A stretch of 64,000 nucleotides of DNA, from NCBI RefSeq assembly GCF_007565055.1, contig NC_044551.1, forward strand, positions 91,790,089 through 91,854,088, in the 5' to 3' direction. The position numbers and the translations under genes are program-made. The stretch comes from Rhinopithecus roxellana (Eukaryota > Chordata > Mammalia > Primates > Cercopithecidae). Numbering within the stretch: the stretch's first letter is position 1; the number at the start of each line of letters is the position of its first letter. The notes under the pieces are model-generated. The model searched no databases. It was not told the origin of the DNA and was given only the letters and a program-made list of their open reading frames with translations. Positions 1-12,598 of the stretch are shown piece after piece.

Positions 1-335
1 ATAATAAAATACCTTAGACTGGGTAGCTTATAAACAACAGACATTTATTTCCCACAGTTGTGGAGGCTGGGAAGTGCAAGATCAATGCACTGGCAGATTT
101 GGTATCTGGTGAGGACCCACTTTCTGTCATTTCATAGATGATGCCTTCTGGTTGTGTCCTCACATGTTGGAAGGGACTAGCTAGCTCTCCGAGTTCTTTT
201 ATAATCCCAGTCATGAGGGCTCTCCCCTCATGACCAAATCACTTCCCAAAGGCGCTACCTCCTGATACCATCACTTTGGGGGTTCGAATTTCAACTTATG
301 AATTGGGGTAGAAGGGATCACAGCATTCAGACCAT
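1..335 (-). repeat. MLT1-type MaLR LTR, cut by window edge
   Basis: Reverse-strand MLT1 hallmarks appear in order: 'gactgggtagcttataaacaacag', then 'tttatttcccacagttgtggaggctgg', 'gtcctcaca', and an end near 'cattcagaccata'. MLT1 LTRs belong to the non-autonomous ERVL-MaLR retrotransposons. The left end may lie outside the window. The exact subfamily is not assigned. Confidence 0.75.
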
Positions 336-2598
336 AATGCAGTCCATATTTACCAAAGGATCTTCTCAAGCTGCGTCTGCCTCCCCAGCCAGCAGTGCCT
401 CAGCAGGTACCATACAGCCCCAAACACTGCCTCACTGGCTCAGGCCCTTGGGCTTCCACCCCATTTGTTTTTCCCCCAAAGAAAAGTGGCAGGACCAGCC
501 AGGTGGCTTTATCCCCTCTGCCACTCAAAGAATGAGTCCGGCATTCTGTAACCATACAATTTCCTCCTGATGGTGGGAATCAACCCACCACCTCGAAGGT
601 GCCAGGTAACTCAAGGGGATGTGCCAGGCCATCCCTAGGAAGGTGAGTGCTATGAGTCCTGTCCAGAGTCCACTCTTCTCTGAGGACCAGGCAGCAAGGT
701 CCCACCTGCAACTTTACAGTGAGGTGGTAGTGCAACCTACAGTCATTTGGGGAAACACATTCTCCCACACGCTCATCAACTGTTCAGCACGCTTTGACTT
801 TCTCTGCCCAAACTGGCTGTACCCAGTTTGCCTATGACAGGGCAGGGCATCAGCCGTTTACCCTTGGAGGCTGCCTTGTGAATGGTCCTTTTTATTCTGA
901 GCAGTGAGGGTCACCCCTGCCCCTGCCACAGCAGTCTGCTTTCCCTTTAGGTCGAGTCCTGAGATTTTTAGCCCTCCAGGGAGGAGTGTGGCCACCACTC
1001 GTCACCTGGGTTAACAGCAGACAAGTCTGTAGGTTTCACCCAGCACCTTGGGACACTTACTTCTGAAGCTTGCAGCATGAACCTGGGCTGTGCACCCAGC
1101 AACCTAGCGTCCTCACAAAGAAAAAGTGAGAGTGTGGACATGAGGACATCCATGCAGTGAGCACACAGCTGCACCAAATCACACCCTGTCAGCCCACAGC
1201 CCATGGCTTTGGTGCAGGGCCCTGGAGTGAGGTGCTACCGCCTGCCACCCCTGGGTACCCTCTGGGAAATACCCTCCCTCCAGGGATACTCAGGCAGGGG
1301 CCGCTGGTGCAGCCTTATTTCTGATAGACCCAGCTGTAATCCTAGTACAGGAACCGGGTTGGCCACCTCGCCCCTGCTACTGGCACAGCAATTTCCCCTT
1401 TCCCTACTTCAACCTGGCTTAGATTTCTAAGTCTATTGTCCTTAGATGATACACCCACTACACCAGGAGAAGGCCCTTTCCAGCTCCCAGGCTGTTTATG
1501 ATTGACCAGATGGACAACTGTAACTCGAGCTGCACTCAGAGGCGACAGCAATAAACCCACAATTAGGCAGGGGCAGCACCTGTGGGTCTGGGCTCCGTGC
1601 CATGCCCTGGACAGTGCAATTAGAGGAGTGAGAGGCACTGGGATGATTCTGGTCCTCACCAGGTATTACCAGCATCTGAGCAGGGACGAAGCAGCAAATT
1701 CCATGTGGTTTTGTGTGGCACGGACATGTCTGGGAGCAGGATCAGCCTGCTCCGGGCCCCCCTCCTCATGCTCCAGCATGGCTGGCTAGCCCTGTGTTGG
1801 CTGACTCACAGAAGAGCCTGGTTTGTGCCCAGGACAGCAGGTCCCATTTGCTAGGCCTTGTCCCCATGACTAGAGGTCAGGTGTCCTCCAAGTTTCACTC
1901 CAGAACCTACTCCAAGATAGTTGTTCCTCCCTCCAGTCCTGGCCCAAGGGAAAGTGTGCTGAGTGCCCAAGTGGCTCTTCCATCTCAGCAGACCCCCCTC
2001 CACATGCCCTCATGCCCCCATAGAGGACCCCACAGGGCCCGCAGCTCAGGACCTGCAAATGCCCTGGGCTCCAGTCAGGCCTCCCAGGAGACGGGGCTCT
2101 TGCCTGGATTTCCCTCTTTTCCCATTTTCCACTTAAACTTGAGGTTATTCTTATCAATACTGTTAACTATGCCAAAAGCTAGGCCTAACCATGCTATCTA
2201 TCCAGGCTTAAATTTTGGCAAGAATAAGGCCAGGGTCTTACAGAAGATTGCTTTCACTTTGGTTTATCATCAAACCAGACAACAAGCAGTGGTGACTACA
2301 CATGAGATAAGGACACAAAGGAAGTTGAGACGCTGCCCACGGCCCCCCAGTCTCTCCTGAAGGTGGGCCTAATGTCATAGTCAGCATCTGCATGGAGTGG
2401 CATGAGGAGAGCATTGTCCAGGTCACAGACGCTCAGAGCCTTGGGCTCCATGAGGCCAGGAGAGGGGCCACGTCAGCACCAAGGGTTTTCTTGCCACTGT
2501 GAAGGGGTACATCACTGCACTCAAGCTTCCTCTTTCCTGGTCTAGTTGTCCCAGAGCAGGCCTGTCTGACCTCCTACCACACATCATAAAAGTGACAG
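336..2598. other. Unclassified, relatively GC-rich interval
   Basis: No Alu, L1 or LTR was recognised. A forward open frame of 215 codons lies at 1713-2360, but I see no domain, splice signals or familiar sequence in it, and reverse-strand frames overlap it. It could be part of an internal MaLR region behind the LTR on its left, or unique sequence. No function is proposed. Confidence 0.4.
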
Positions 2599-2599
2599 A

Positions 2600-2727
2600 G
2601 AATACTTGTTAAATGCTATATGCATACAAGTATGAATGCACTTAATCATTACAGCAATTATTATTCCTATTTTCCATATGAGGAAACTGAGGCACAGAAA
2701 AATTCAGTGACTTGCCAAGTCCAGCTC
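2600..2727 (-). repeat. MIR SINE fragment
   Basis: The plus strand reads as the reverse complement of a MIR core: 'cattacagcaattattattcc', 'tttccatatgaggaaactgaggca' and 'agtgacttgccaag'. MIR is an ancient tRNA-derived SINE mobilised by L2. Divergence is typical for its age. Confidence 0.75.
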
Positions 2728-3044
2728 TCCTCAGGCATGGAGAAGAGGGACAAGCAAGTCCTCCAGCTGATAGTCTGGAGCACCACAGCATGTACCCAGC
2801 TTTCAGAAATCTCCTGATCCAAAGATGTGCTCTTTCCTAATCTTTTTGAAATGCCCCTAAACTTCAGAAAGTTGCGTCCAACACTCTCTCTCTCATGAAG
2901 TAAAAACAGGGCTGCTGAAGTCAGCCGATAAATCTGGCACCTCCCCAGATTTTGCTTTGACATCCCTCCCCTAGTAGAGAGAAGGAATACTTGGTCCTTT
3001 CGGTTTCCTCCACAATCTTCATCTTCCCTGGCAAAGTTTCCACT
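2728..3044. other. Unclassified, precedes minisatellite
   Basis: Nothing recognisable. An open frame on the minus strand (2667-3164) crosses it only because the adjacent 42-bp repeat unit is a multiple of three. Confidence 0.4.
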
Positions 3045-3170
3045 GAGCCCACCCATGGAACATGGGCAGATGATAGCCACAGGTCTGAGCCCACACATTG
3101 AACATGGGCAGATGATAGCCACAGGTCTGAGCCCACCTATCGAACATGGCCAGATGATAGCCACAGGTCC
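3045..3170. repeat. 42-bp minisatellite, 3 copies
   Basis: Units begin with 'gagccca' at 3045, 3087 and 3129, a period of exactly 42 bp. Each unit contains 'cagatgatagccacaggtc'. The copies differ at only a few positions, and the third ends near 3170. Because 42 is divisible by three, the minus strand encodes a 14-residue repeat, but nothing else suggests coding. Confidence 0.9.
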
Positions 3171-4227
3171 AGTTAGCTGATTGAAGCCTCAGATGACTGC
3201 CACAAGTAAAATGATGCCCTGAGGTCCAGCAGCAGTAAAGCCTTCTCCAGAGTACCTCTTCCAGAATGTTCTCATAAGATTTAACTTTTCCTGGGTACAC
3301 TACAAGCTACCCGAGCAATAGAAGTGATCATCAGGAGTGACTGGCAACAGGAGATAGGGAGACAGAAATGTTTGTGTTAAAACGCCTCCCAAGAGATTTT
3401 GACAGCAACCCATCCCTGGGTAAGCTCCAGGAATAAAAATGTGAAATCTCACCTCCCCAATCTGGTCTTCATATTTTTTATTTTTTCTGATGATAGAAAA
3501 TAATATATACTCATTATGAATTTTTAAAATTAAATTAAAAGTGAATAAAGTAGAAAGTGAAAAGCCTCTAACATCTAGCCTCCTCAAAAAAAAATCCTCA
3601 AGTAATAGATGGGTGCATATCTTCTAGAGCTTTCTATACCTATATAAATAGATGTAACATTGACCACTTAGTCAAGCTATCATGTGTCTTAATGTTCCAG
3701 CAGTAACATGGGCTTATAACACATTGAAAATGTAAATCAATCATTATATATACTTAAAGGCAAGTAGATTTTTATAATAATGTCTGGCTTCTGTATTTTT
3801 CCCTATAGTTTTGTTCTGCTACCTCCAGCACAACTCTTCCTGTTCCTACATCTCCAAGCATAAGGAAACAGTTCTGGATGAGTTGGTCAGATGACACAGA
3901 TTAAACTGGCCCAACCATGTCCCAGATTACAGGAATTTGTTCTGAATACTGGGATGTCACCCACCTGGGCGCTTGCTTTAGTGAGATGACAGCATGATAC
4001 CCTCAGGTTGATGACAGGTGATGGTGCTTACTGTTTGAGAGAATAGATCCAGTTGTCTCAGGTGAGGGAAGGAGGTCCTAGAATCCAGAAATTCCAGGAA
4101 GTCTCTTCTTCCCCTATTAAAAGCCAAGTGCACAAGGTTTAACAGGATTCTTGTGATGGCCATGGGCTCAGCTTGGTAAAAGCTGCCCTGGAGAATCTAA
4201 TGGGTCAGCTTTGGGAGATACCACAGT
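3171..4227. other. Unclassified, partly AT-rich
   Basis: Nothing was confidently recognised. Around 3470-3600 the sequence is AT-rich with an A-run at 3586. Old, unrecognised interspersed repeats are possible. Confidence 0.35.
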
Positions 4228-4388
4228 GCAGTCTATGAACCAGGAAGCAGGCCCTCGCCAGACACTGAATTTACTGGTGCCTTGATCTTGGACTTCCCAG
4301 CCTCCAGAACTGTGAGAACTAAAAGTCTGTTCCTTACGAATCACGCAGTCCATGGCATTTTGTTATAGCATCCAAATAAACTAAGATA
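4228..4388 (+). repeat. MLT1-type LTR, 3' part
   Basis: The run 'gccttgatcttggacttcc', 'cagcctccagaactgtgag', then 'ttttgttatagcatcc' and 'aaactaag' is the 3' end of a forward MLT1/MSTD LTR. The 5' half is absent or too diverged to place. Upstream text from about 4150 may also belong to it. Confidence 0.7.
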
Positions 4389-6028
4389 CCTCCTCTCTTA
4401 TGTACAAAACCTGCCTATGGACCTCTAGGACCTCCATGGATTCCAGGCTAAGAACCCCTGCCTTTAATTAAAGGAAAAAAGATTCAGCAGTTCTCTGCCA
4501 TCCTACACAGTTGCCCAACTTTCCCCAGGTTAAAGTGCACTAATATATAAAAAAAAAAAAAAATCTGAAAGATGAGGAACTAAAATGAAGAAACAGCTCT
4601 CACTAGGAGAACACCCCATCTAACATGCATAAGTAAGACATGTTTTATCTGTATGGTTGCCATTTATTTTTCTAACTTAGGTAATTTATCTGAACATGTT
4701 TTTCTTTTCATTTCCAGTCAGTACATGAGAGAAGTCTTAGCTTCATAATTTTAGTTCTTGGGGAATTTGGTAAAACGTACTGGCCATCAAATTCTTGGGT
4801 AGAATCTTCTCCATAGCAATAAATCTCAGAAAAAAAAAAATGAAAGAAAGATGATGTACTACATCATTTCTGATTCCAGTACTATTTCTGGTTTAACATA
4901 TGACTTTTATGTCTTTGTTAACATTTTTATCTAGCTTTGTGCAAATAGATGGGAAAATATCTAATGTGGTACAAAAATATAACTGCAAAATAAAAGCTCT
5001 AGGTGAAACCATAAGCAGGAGTAATCGGCTACAAAAATACCTCTCAAGTTGAATAATACAGAGTTTTAGCTGAACTATCCATTTTGAATACAATTACAGC
5101 CCAGTAGTTAGTAGATCATTCAGAAATGGATATTTTACTGTTCTACTTTTCAAATTACAATGTGGAACTTTTAGCAATAAAGGGCAGTTTGAAGAAGTGA
5201 AAAGTCATAAAATGGGAAATGGAACATATCTAGCAGGAGCAAGGGGAAAAGGGAAGTGTGAGGAGCATTTCATGGGGCTGGCATCACTATGGTTTTAGGA
5301 AGAGAATGACTTCTGATCTGAACGTCCCAAGAGATTGGGTAATAAAGGAACACTGGATGAGTTCAATTTAAAAAAAAAATGAGTAAATGCTCTGAAATGA
5401 ATATTGAGGAGAAAAATTCACACTATGTCTGCTAAAATTAAAATTAGTATTTGTAAATTGGAATCATCAATAGAAAAATGCTATGCCAACTGCAATTTAA
5501 GGATATTACCACCTGGAAGCAACTACATACTCAAGACAAGTTCATTAAAGTGATTATTTCTCTAAATTGGTAAAATTCCTATCCAGAAGATATTCCCTAT
5601 GCTCCAAGTCAAAACAGACAAAGTTGGGCTCAAAAACATCTCCTACCTCACACATGAAAGAAGGTTTAAAATTTCAGTTCATTGAGGAGAGCTGAAGTCC
5701 CTGAGGGAGACACTAGATCTGACTTCCAACGCTCTGAGCAAACCTACCATTTGCTCCAGAAGAAGACAGCATCTCTATCTTGCCATTCAAACAGCCTTGA
5801 AAAGTTAGTCCAGAGCAAAGGCTGCCAGTGCTGCTTTCGCAAGACATTCAGAAACGCAAATGATGATTGCACTGACATGGGGTTCTCTTCAACAGCGATA
5901 GATGTCAGAAGACAATGGAGTAATATCAACGTAATAAGAAAAAGCTTAGAATTTTATCCCCTCAAAAGTGAGGGCAACATAAAACTATTGTCAGATACAT
6001 GTAACCATTATAATGAGCTATCAAAATT
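4389..6028. other. Unclassified interval
   Basis: An A-run lies at 4550-4563 and another near 4830. A 135-codon forward frame at 5682-6089 runs into the following Alu and contains an N-terminal stretch I cannot assign. No splice-site or domain support was seen. It could be an exapted or decayed retroelement frame. Confidence 0.35.
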
Positions 6029-6039
6029 TGGGGATATAT

Positions 6040-6323
6040 GGCCGGGCGCAGTGGCTCACACCTGTAATCCCAGCACTTTGGGAGGATGAGGCAGGCAGAT
6101 CGCCTGAGGTCAAGAGTTCGAGACCAGCCTGGCCAACATGGAGAAACCCCATCTCTACTAAAAATACAAACATGCACACCAGTAATCCCAGCTACCCAGG
6201 AGGCTGAGGCAGGACAATTGCTTGAACCCGGGAGGCAGAGGTTGCAGTGGGTTGAGATCGCACCACTGCACTCAAGCCTGGGTAACAAAGTAAGGCTCCA
6301 TCTCAAAAAAAAAAAAAAAAAAG
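6040..6323 (+). mobile_element. AluS
   Basis: Starts 'ggccgggcgcagtggctca' and ends in an A-tail at 6306-6322. It is flanked by the 10-bp target duplication 'tggggatata' (6029-6038 and 6324-6333). About 20 bp are missing after 'aaaaatacaaa', where the 'attagccgggtgtggtgg' segment should be. The 7SL-derived A/B-box body is otherwise intact. Confidence 0.95.
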
Positions 6324-6333
6324 TGGGGATATA

Positions 6334-7370
6334 ATCATAAAGCAACTGAAAATTACTAATTTCTGCCTCTCATTTTCCCTTTAAAACTACTGGTCGACAA
6401 GTCCTTCTACTCCTGGATAAAAAATCAATCCTGTGAATTTTCTGGTCACCATGAGAATAAAAAACTTTTAAAGACCTAAATCACAAAACAAAAGATCAAT
6501 TTCACATTTTAAATATCCAATAAGCATCAAAATTCAAAGTTTGATTCCCAGTTGAGGTTTTTCTCCCTCCCCCAGGTCAGGGTGTTGCAGGTGAAAAACT
6601 TGTAGTTAAGGAAGAGGGTAGCATAGGCTCTTCTCCTTTCTCCAGCTGTACTTCTATGTCTCCTCCCTAAATACGGCTTCTGATCCCTCCTGGTCAAGCA
6701 GGAAAAAAGAAGAGGCAAGGACAGCAGGAAGGCTCCCACTGACTAGTATGGGGAAGTGAGCTAGCATCTGTGCTCTTGGGGTTCTGCAAGTGTTTATATC
6801 TGACTCTTTTTGTCATGGTGCTTTCAGGGGTCTTCTGAGACTCCCCTCTCCTATCCATAAAAACTATTCATGAAGTTCCCTTGATGAGCATGAGTCTTTT
6901 CCAGCAGGTAAAGACCCTTTCATGCTCATCAAGAGAACTGCATGAGACTTTCCTGCTCGTCAAGGGAACTCCTGGAGACCCCTTCTCTGATCTCTAGGAA
7001 TATGGTGAGACCTCCATTTTCTCTCTTCTTGGAGACACTTTTCCTCTCCATGTGGCCTGCTGGGCAAGACTTAAAAAGCCACACACTGGCTTTCTTAGGT
7101 ATATAGTCCATATCTTGTCCACAAAATGCATTCAAACATCCTTTGCCTCCACAAACTCTGGGAAAGTAATGATCTTCCAAAGACGCCCTCTCCCTTGTTG
7201 CCAAAAGCCACATCAGCCTATCTTAGCATTGCAATATCACCAACCTGACTCAGTCACCATCTTTTCTGTCTCCCAAAATGCAAGACATTCATATTATTCT
7301 TTTTGGCAGTCCTCTCAACATGCTTCTTCTTAATTTGCAGTTAGGAAGTTATTTAATAATGTACAGCACT
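6334..7370. other. Unclassified interval
   Basis: No repeat or gene recognised. The open frames on both strands (6527-6739, 6929-7213, 7052-7333) are short and unsupported. Confidence 0.35.
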
Positions 7371-7522
7371 TTCCAAAAGTAAATTATAATCTTCAAAACT
7401 CTTCATTCAATTTCTATTCATCTATTTCTTGGTCTCTCCAACTTCTTTCCAAAAGTAAATTATGATCTTCAAAATTCTTCATTCAATTTCTATTCTTCCA
7501 TTTCTTGGTCTCTCCAACTTCT
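7371..7522. repeat. 76-bp tandem duplication
   Basis: 'ttccaaaagtaaattat' begins at 7371 and again at 7447, and the two 76-bp copies run end to end. I count only about four to five substitutions between them, so the duplication is fairly recent compared with the ancient repeats around it. No coding content. Confidence 0.9.
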
Positions 7523-8894
7523 TTATAAGGCATTGATTAGTAGTTAAATCTGAATAGAGTCAAATCTGAATGAGGGGAAAAGCTGGTTTTCTGCCATTTT
7601 GTGTTACAGTCCTTTGGAATATAGCTTCTGTCATCTTCATGGCTGGGAAATGTTCCATTTTACCACCTTGTTACACATCAGGTAACTCTTCCTGAAGAGC
7701 TATGTATTCAAGCAGGAAAAAAAATGAACCCACAGAGAAAGCATTGTATACAAGGAACAGAAATTGATAATGTCAATAAATTTAATCATTAATTACCTCA
7801 AAGCTACTAATATTGCCATTTTTAAAAAGGATGGGAGTTCCCAGTTAAATATGTGAATTAAACAGATTTATTTATCTTGATTTCCTATTAAAACTCCACT
7901 ATAGGGACAATAGAGATATTTTTAAGGTCATAAATACATAAGGACAGTGGGGAAGGCAATGACAGCTGAATAGAGATATTAACAAAATATTTGAAGCTAG
8001 AAAGCAGGTGTACGTGTATAACTAATTTAAAAGAGCAACAGAAGCTGAAATTGACGTGCTTATGAGTGAGAAAAGAAGCAAGCTGATTCAATACACACTT
8101 CCAAAGACAGGAATTGGGGGCATCTTTGCTGACAGGGCTTGGGGACAAGGCTGAAAACAGAAAACTTGGTTGGAAGTCTTTAAAAAGGCAAGTAGACATA
8201 AAGATTCTCTTTCATCCCAGATAACCAGGCAACTCTACCTCCCTTGCATTGGCAGTATGCTACAGCTTTGCAGCTCTGACCTCAGTGGTACTGCTGAAAA
8301 CAGAGGTGAGACCCCTACTGAATTAGGGGATTCAGTCCAAGTGTCAAGTTCTGAGTTGAGACCAGCCTCCTTCTCCATTTATCTATCAGATTGCTGGAAG
8401 TAAGGTTTCTAAACTCCAATAAGTGACAAGGGTAACCCAGGAAGAGCAACAGCACAGTAGCAAGATCTGCAGACACTGACATTTGAAGGCTCCCAATGAA
8501 ATGACCATGTCACTGCATATTCACCATGAAGTCAACAAGCCCTGTCAATGCACAGAGTCCCAAACACCCCATCCTAGAAAATAAGCCACCAGTTTTTCCT
8601 AAGAAAACTAAGGAGGCTTTCCTTATCTATTTAGAGATCCTTGTCTAGTGGTTTCTGTTTATTGCTACAGTAATCCTGCATGGCAAATAACCACCAAACC
8701 TTACCAGACAATGATCTGCTTTTCTTTTCCACAGATCCACAGGTCAGCCACAGTTGAGCTAGGCTCACCTGGGCTCAGGTGGACATAAGGCAGTAGAAAT
8801 CTCTGCCATGTGCTCTTTCTCAAAGGCTGCAGTTGATACAGTATAAATCAAGAAAGGGCAAAACATAAAATCTAGCAGAGAAAAAGGAAATTCC
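7523..8894. other. Unclassified; possible old LTR near 8650-8830
   Basis: The text at 8650-8830 ('ttattgctacagtaatcc', 'ggtcagccacagttgagct') resembles the recurrent old-LTR pattern also present at 25152, but it is too degraded to name. The rest is unassigned. Confidence 0.3.
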
Positions 8895-9155
8895 TAGGAT
8901 GCTAACAGTTGGAAGTACAAGCCCAATAGCTGTAACGCAATAGGAATAGAGAGGGGCTATAGTCAATAATAACTTAACTGTACATTTAAAAATAACTCAG
9001 AGAGCGTAACTGGATTGATTGCACCTCAATGGATAAATGCTTGAAGATATCAATACATGTGATTATTATGTCTTGCATGCCTTTATCAAAACATCTCATG
9101 TACCCTGTAAATATATATACCTACTATGTATCCACAAAAATTAAAAATATAAATA
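8895..9155 (+). mobile_element. Old L1 (L1M) 3' end
   Basis: Contains the conserved L1 3' UTR text: 'ctatagtcaataataactta', 'ataaatgcttgaagatat', 'atgtgattattatg', 'aaaacatctcatgtaccc' and 'acctactatgta', followed by an A-rich end. Only the last ~260 bp are present, as expected for a 5'-truncated insertion. Confidence 0.85.
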
Positions 9156-9970
9156 AATCACAGCAATAGAAAGCAAACAGACCTATTAGAACAGGAAGAT
9201 AGGGCTTATTTTACAAGTTTGACCTAACGGAAACTTGGAATAAAAGGCCTTGTTATAAAAGAGCTGGTTGAGAGTGTGGAAAACGAGGAATGAGAAAAGA
9301 TGCAAGGGAAGAAGAAAAAAACCAATTCCTAATAGAAGGAACTAAAAAATGCACAGGAAAGGAAATGGAATCACTAAAAAATTATTTGGCTCATCTGTGA
9401 ACAAGATTTACACACTAAAATAAAACACTGAATATGCGAACCCCTCTATCCCTAAATGTGGAAGGTGGAGGGGAAATTATATATAAACCTGTACATGTAA
9501 TATCTGTAACCTCATGTATACATAATCAACATTTTACAGAGAGAAGATGTGATGAGGGGAAATGCAGGCAAGTGAGGGTTGTATAATAGTACGGCAAAGC
9601 TAAATCCTGATCTTTCATAGTATAAAGTCAACAGTAATAAAACTGTAACCTAAAACTGAAAAGCCAAGAAATGGCATTATCCGCATCATATTTAGAATTA
9701 TAGAGGGAAAGACACGAGAAAACAGCAAAAAGAATAGAAAGTGTTTGCTAATGGGAGTGGGAAAAGATAGAGAAAAGGAACACCTTCTTTCATTATACAA
9801 ATTATGTAAAATGCTAATTGCCTAATGTAAAAATTAAATTTTAAAAAAGCAAAATTAAAACTCCAGACAAAAGTAATAAGCTGGGAGGGTATCAGTGAGT
9901 AAGCAATTGTTTTGGTTGTTCTTTAACTAGGGAGGAGGAAGAAAATACATAATAACTTTAATCTCTGTTA
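9156..9970. other. Unclassified A-rich interval
   Basis: A-rich on the plus strand without a repeat I can name. The reverse frame 9615-9800 is unsupported. Confidence 0.3.
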
Positions 9971-10118
9971 GAAAAACGTATGGTCGGAGGTGGCTGGCAA
10001 GATGGCCGAATAGGAACAGCTCCAGTCTATAGCTCCAAGTGAGATCAACACAGAAGGCAGGCGATTTCTGCATTTCCAACTGAGATACTCGGCTCATCTC
10101 ACGGGAACTGGTTAGACA

Positions 10119-10661
10119 GTGGGTGCAGCCCATGGAGGGCAAGCAGAAGCAGGGTGGAGCATGACAAGGGGTCAGGGAACTCCCTCCCCTAGCCAAAGGA
10201 AGCCATTAGGGACTGTACTATTTACTCCGGCCCAGATACTACTAGCCAGACTAATAAAGAAGAAAAGAGAGAAGAATCAAATAGACACAACGAAAAATGA
10301 TAAACGGGATATCACCACTGATCCCACAGAAATACAAACTACCGTAAGAGAATACTATAAACACCTCTGTGCAAATAAACTAGAAAATCTAGAAGAAATG
10401 GATAAATTCCTGGACACATACATCCTCCCAAGTCTAACCCAGGAAGAAGGCAAATTCCTGAATAGACTAATAACAAGTTCTGAAAGTGAGGCAGTAATTA
10501 ATTGCCTATCAACCAAAAAATGTCCAGCACCAGACAGATTCACAGCCGAATTCTACCAGAGGTACAAAGATGAACTGGTACCATTCCTTCTGAAACTATT
10601 CCAAACAATAGAAAAAGAGGGAATCCTCCCTAACTCATTTTATGAGCCAGCATCGTCCTAG
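10119..10661 (+). pseudogene. Chimeric L1 frame: 5' UTR plus ORF2
   Basis: A 180-codon open frame starts in normally untranslated L1 5' UTR. It crosses the deletion junction near 10240 at residues about 40-42 and continues in the ORF2 frame (RLIKKKREKNQ) up to the start of the RT domain, where a frameshift ends it. It has no endonuclease and no catalytic RT motif. It is a by-product of the deletion, and I see no sign that it is expressed. Confidence 0.75.
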
Positions 10662-12598
10662 TACCAAAACCTGGCAGAGACACAACAAAAAAAGAGAATT
10701 TCAGGCCAATATATCTGATGAAATCAATGCGAAAATCCTCAGTAAAATCCAGCAGCACATTAAAAATCTTATCCACCACAATCAAGTCGGCTTCATCCCT
10801 GGGATGCAAGGCTGGTTCAACATACACAGATCAATAAATGTAATCCATCACATAAACAGAACCATTGACAAAACCACATGATTATCTCAATAGATGCAGA
10901 AAAATCCTTTGATAAAATTCAACACCTCTTCATGCTAAAAACTCTCAATAAGCTAGGTATTGATGGAACGTATCTCAAAATAATAAGAGCTATTTATGAC
11001 AAACCCACAGCCAATATCATATTGAATGGGCAAAAACTGGAAGCATTCCCTTCGAAAACCGGCACAAAACAAGGATGCCCTCTTTCACCACTCTTATTCA
11101 ACATAATATTGCAAGTTCTGGCCAGGGCAATCAGGCAGGAGAAAGAAGAACGTGTATTCAAATAGGAAGAGAGGAAGTCAAATTATCTCTGTCTGCAGAT
11201 GACATGATTGTATATTTGGAAAATCCCATCATCTCAGCCCAAAATCTCCTTAAGCTGATAAGCAACTTCAGCAAAGTCTCAGAATACAAAATCAATGTGC
11301 AAAAATCACAAGCATCCCTATACACCAATAATAGAGAGCCAAATCATGAGTGAACTCCCATTCACAAATGCTATAAAGAAAATAAAATACATAGGAACAC
11401 AACTTACAAGGGATGTGAAGGACCTCTTCAAGGAAAACTACAAACCACTGCACAAGGAAATAAGAGAAGGCACAAACAAATGGAAAAACGTTACATGCTC
11501 CTGGATAGGAAGAATCAATATCGTGAAAATGGCCATACTGCCCAAAGGAATTTAAAGGTTAATGCTATCCCTATCAAGCTACCATTGACTTTCTTCACAG
11601 AATTAGAAAAGCTACTTTAAATTTCATATGAAACCAAAAGAGAGCCTGCATAGCCAAGACAGGCCTAAGCAAAAAGAACAAAGCTGGAGGCATCACGCTA
11701 CCTGACTTCAAACTATACTACAAGACTACAGTAACCAAAACAGCATGGTACTGGTACCAAACCAGATATATAGACCAAAGGAACAGAACAGAGGCCTCAG
11801 AAATAACACCACATCTACAACCATCTGATACTTGATGAACCTGACAAAAACAAGCAATGGGGAAATGACTCTCTATTTAATAAATGGTGTTGGGCAAACT
11901 GGTTAGCCATATGCAGAAAACTGAAACTGGACCCCTTTCTTACACCTTGTACAAAAACTAACTCAAGATGGATTAAAGACTTAAACATAAGACCTAAAAC
12001 CATAAAAATCCTAGAAGAAAACCTAGGCAATACCATTCAGGACATAGGCATGGGCAAAGAGTTCATGTCTAAAACACCAAAAGCAGTGGCAACAAAAGCC
12101 AAAATTGACAAACGGGATCTAATTAAACTAAAGAGCTTCTCCACAGCAAAAGAAGCTACCATCAGAGTGAACAGGCAACCTAAAGAAAGGGAGAAAATTT
12201 TTGCAATCTATCCATCTGACAAAGGGCTAATATCCAGTATCTACAAAGAACTTAAACAAATTTACAAGAAAAAAAAAAAACAACCCCATCAAAAAGTGGG
12301 TGAAGAATATGAACAGACACTTCTCAAAAGAAGACATCTATACAGCCAACAAACATACGAAAAAATCTCATCATCACTGGTCATTAGAGAAATGCAAATC
12401 AAAACCACAGTGAGACACCATCTCATGCCAGTTAGAATGGCAATCATTAAAAAGTCAGGAAACAACAGGTGCTGGAGAGGATGTGGAGAAATAGGAACAC
12501 GTTTACACTGTTTGTGGGACTGTAAATTAGTTCAACCATTGTGGAAGATAATGTGGCAATTCCTCAAGGATCAAGAACCAGAAATACCATTTAACTAG
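10642..12598 (+). pseudogene. Broken L1 ORF2 (RT and C-terminal part)
   Basis: ORF2 pieces lie at 10642-10881, 10878-11165, 11075-11353, 11295-11555 and 12050-12598. The RT active-site tetrad normally ending in ADD reads SADD (in VKLSLSADDMIVYL) instead of FADD. The C-terminal CCHC-like region (NNRCWRGCGEIGTRLHCLWDC) is visible in the last piece. Several frame breaks make it non-functional. Confidence 0.88.

Noticed and set aside
1713..2360. 215-codon plus frame as a gene
   Set aside because: No domain, splice signals or recognisable relative; overlapping open frames on the other strand; GC-rich sequence lowers stop frequency.
339..2598. MLT1 internal region
   Set aside because: Considered because an LTR abuts it, but I could not match any block to a MaLR internal pattern.
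5962..6345. 127-codon minus frame
   Set aside because: Reads through the antisense of the AluS; the translation is the usual Alu antisense peptide, including the poly-F from the tail.
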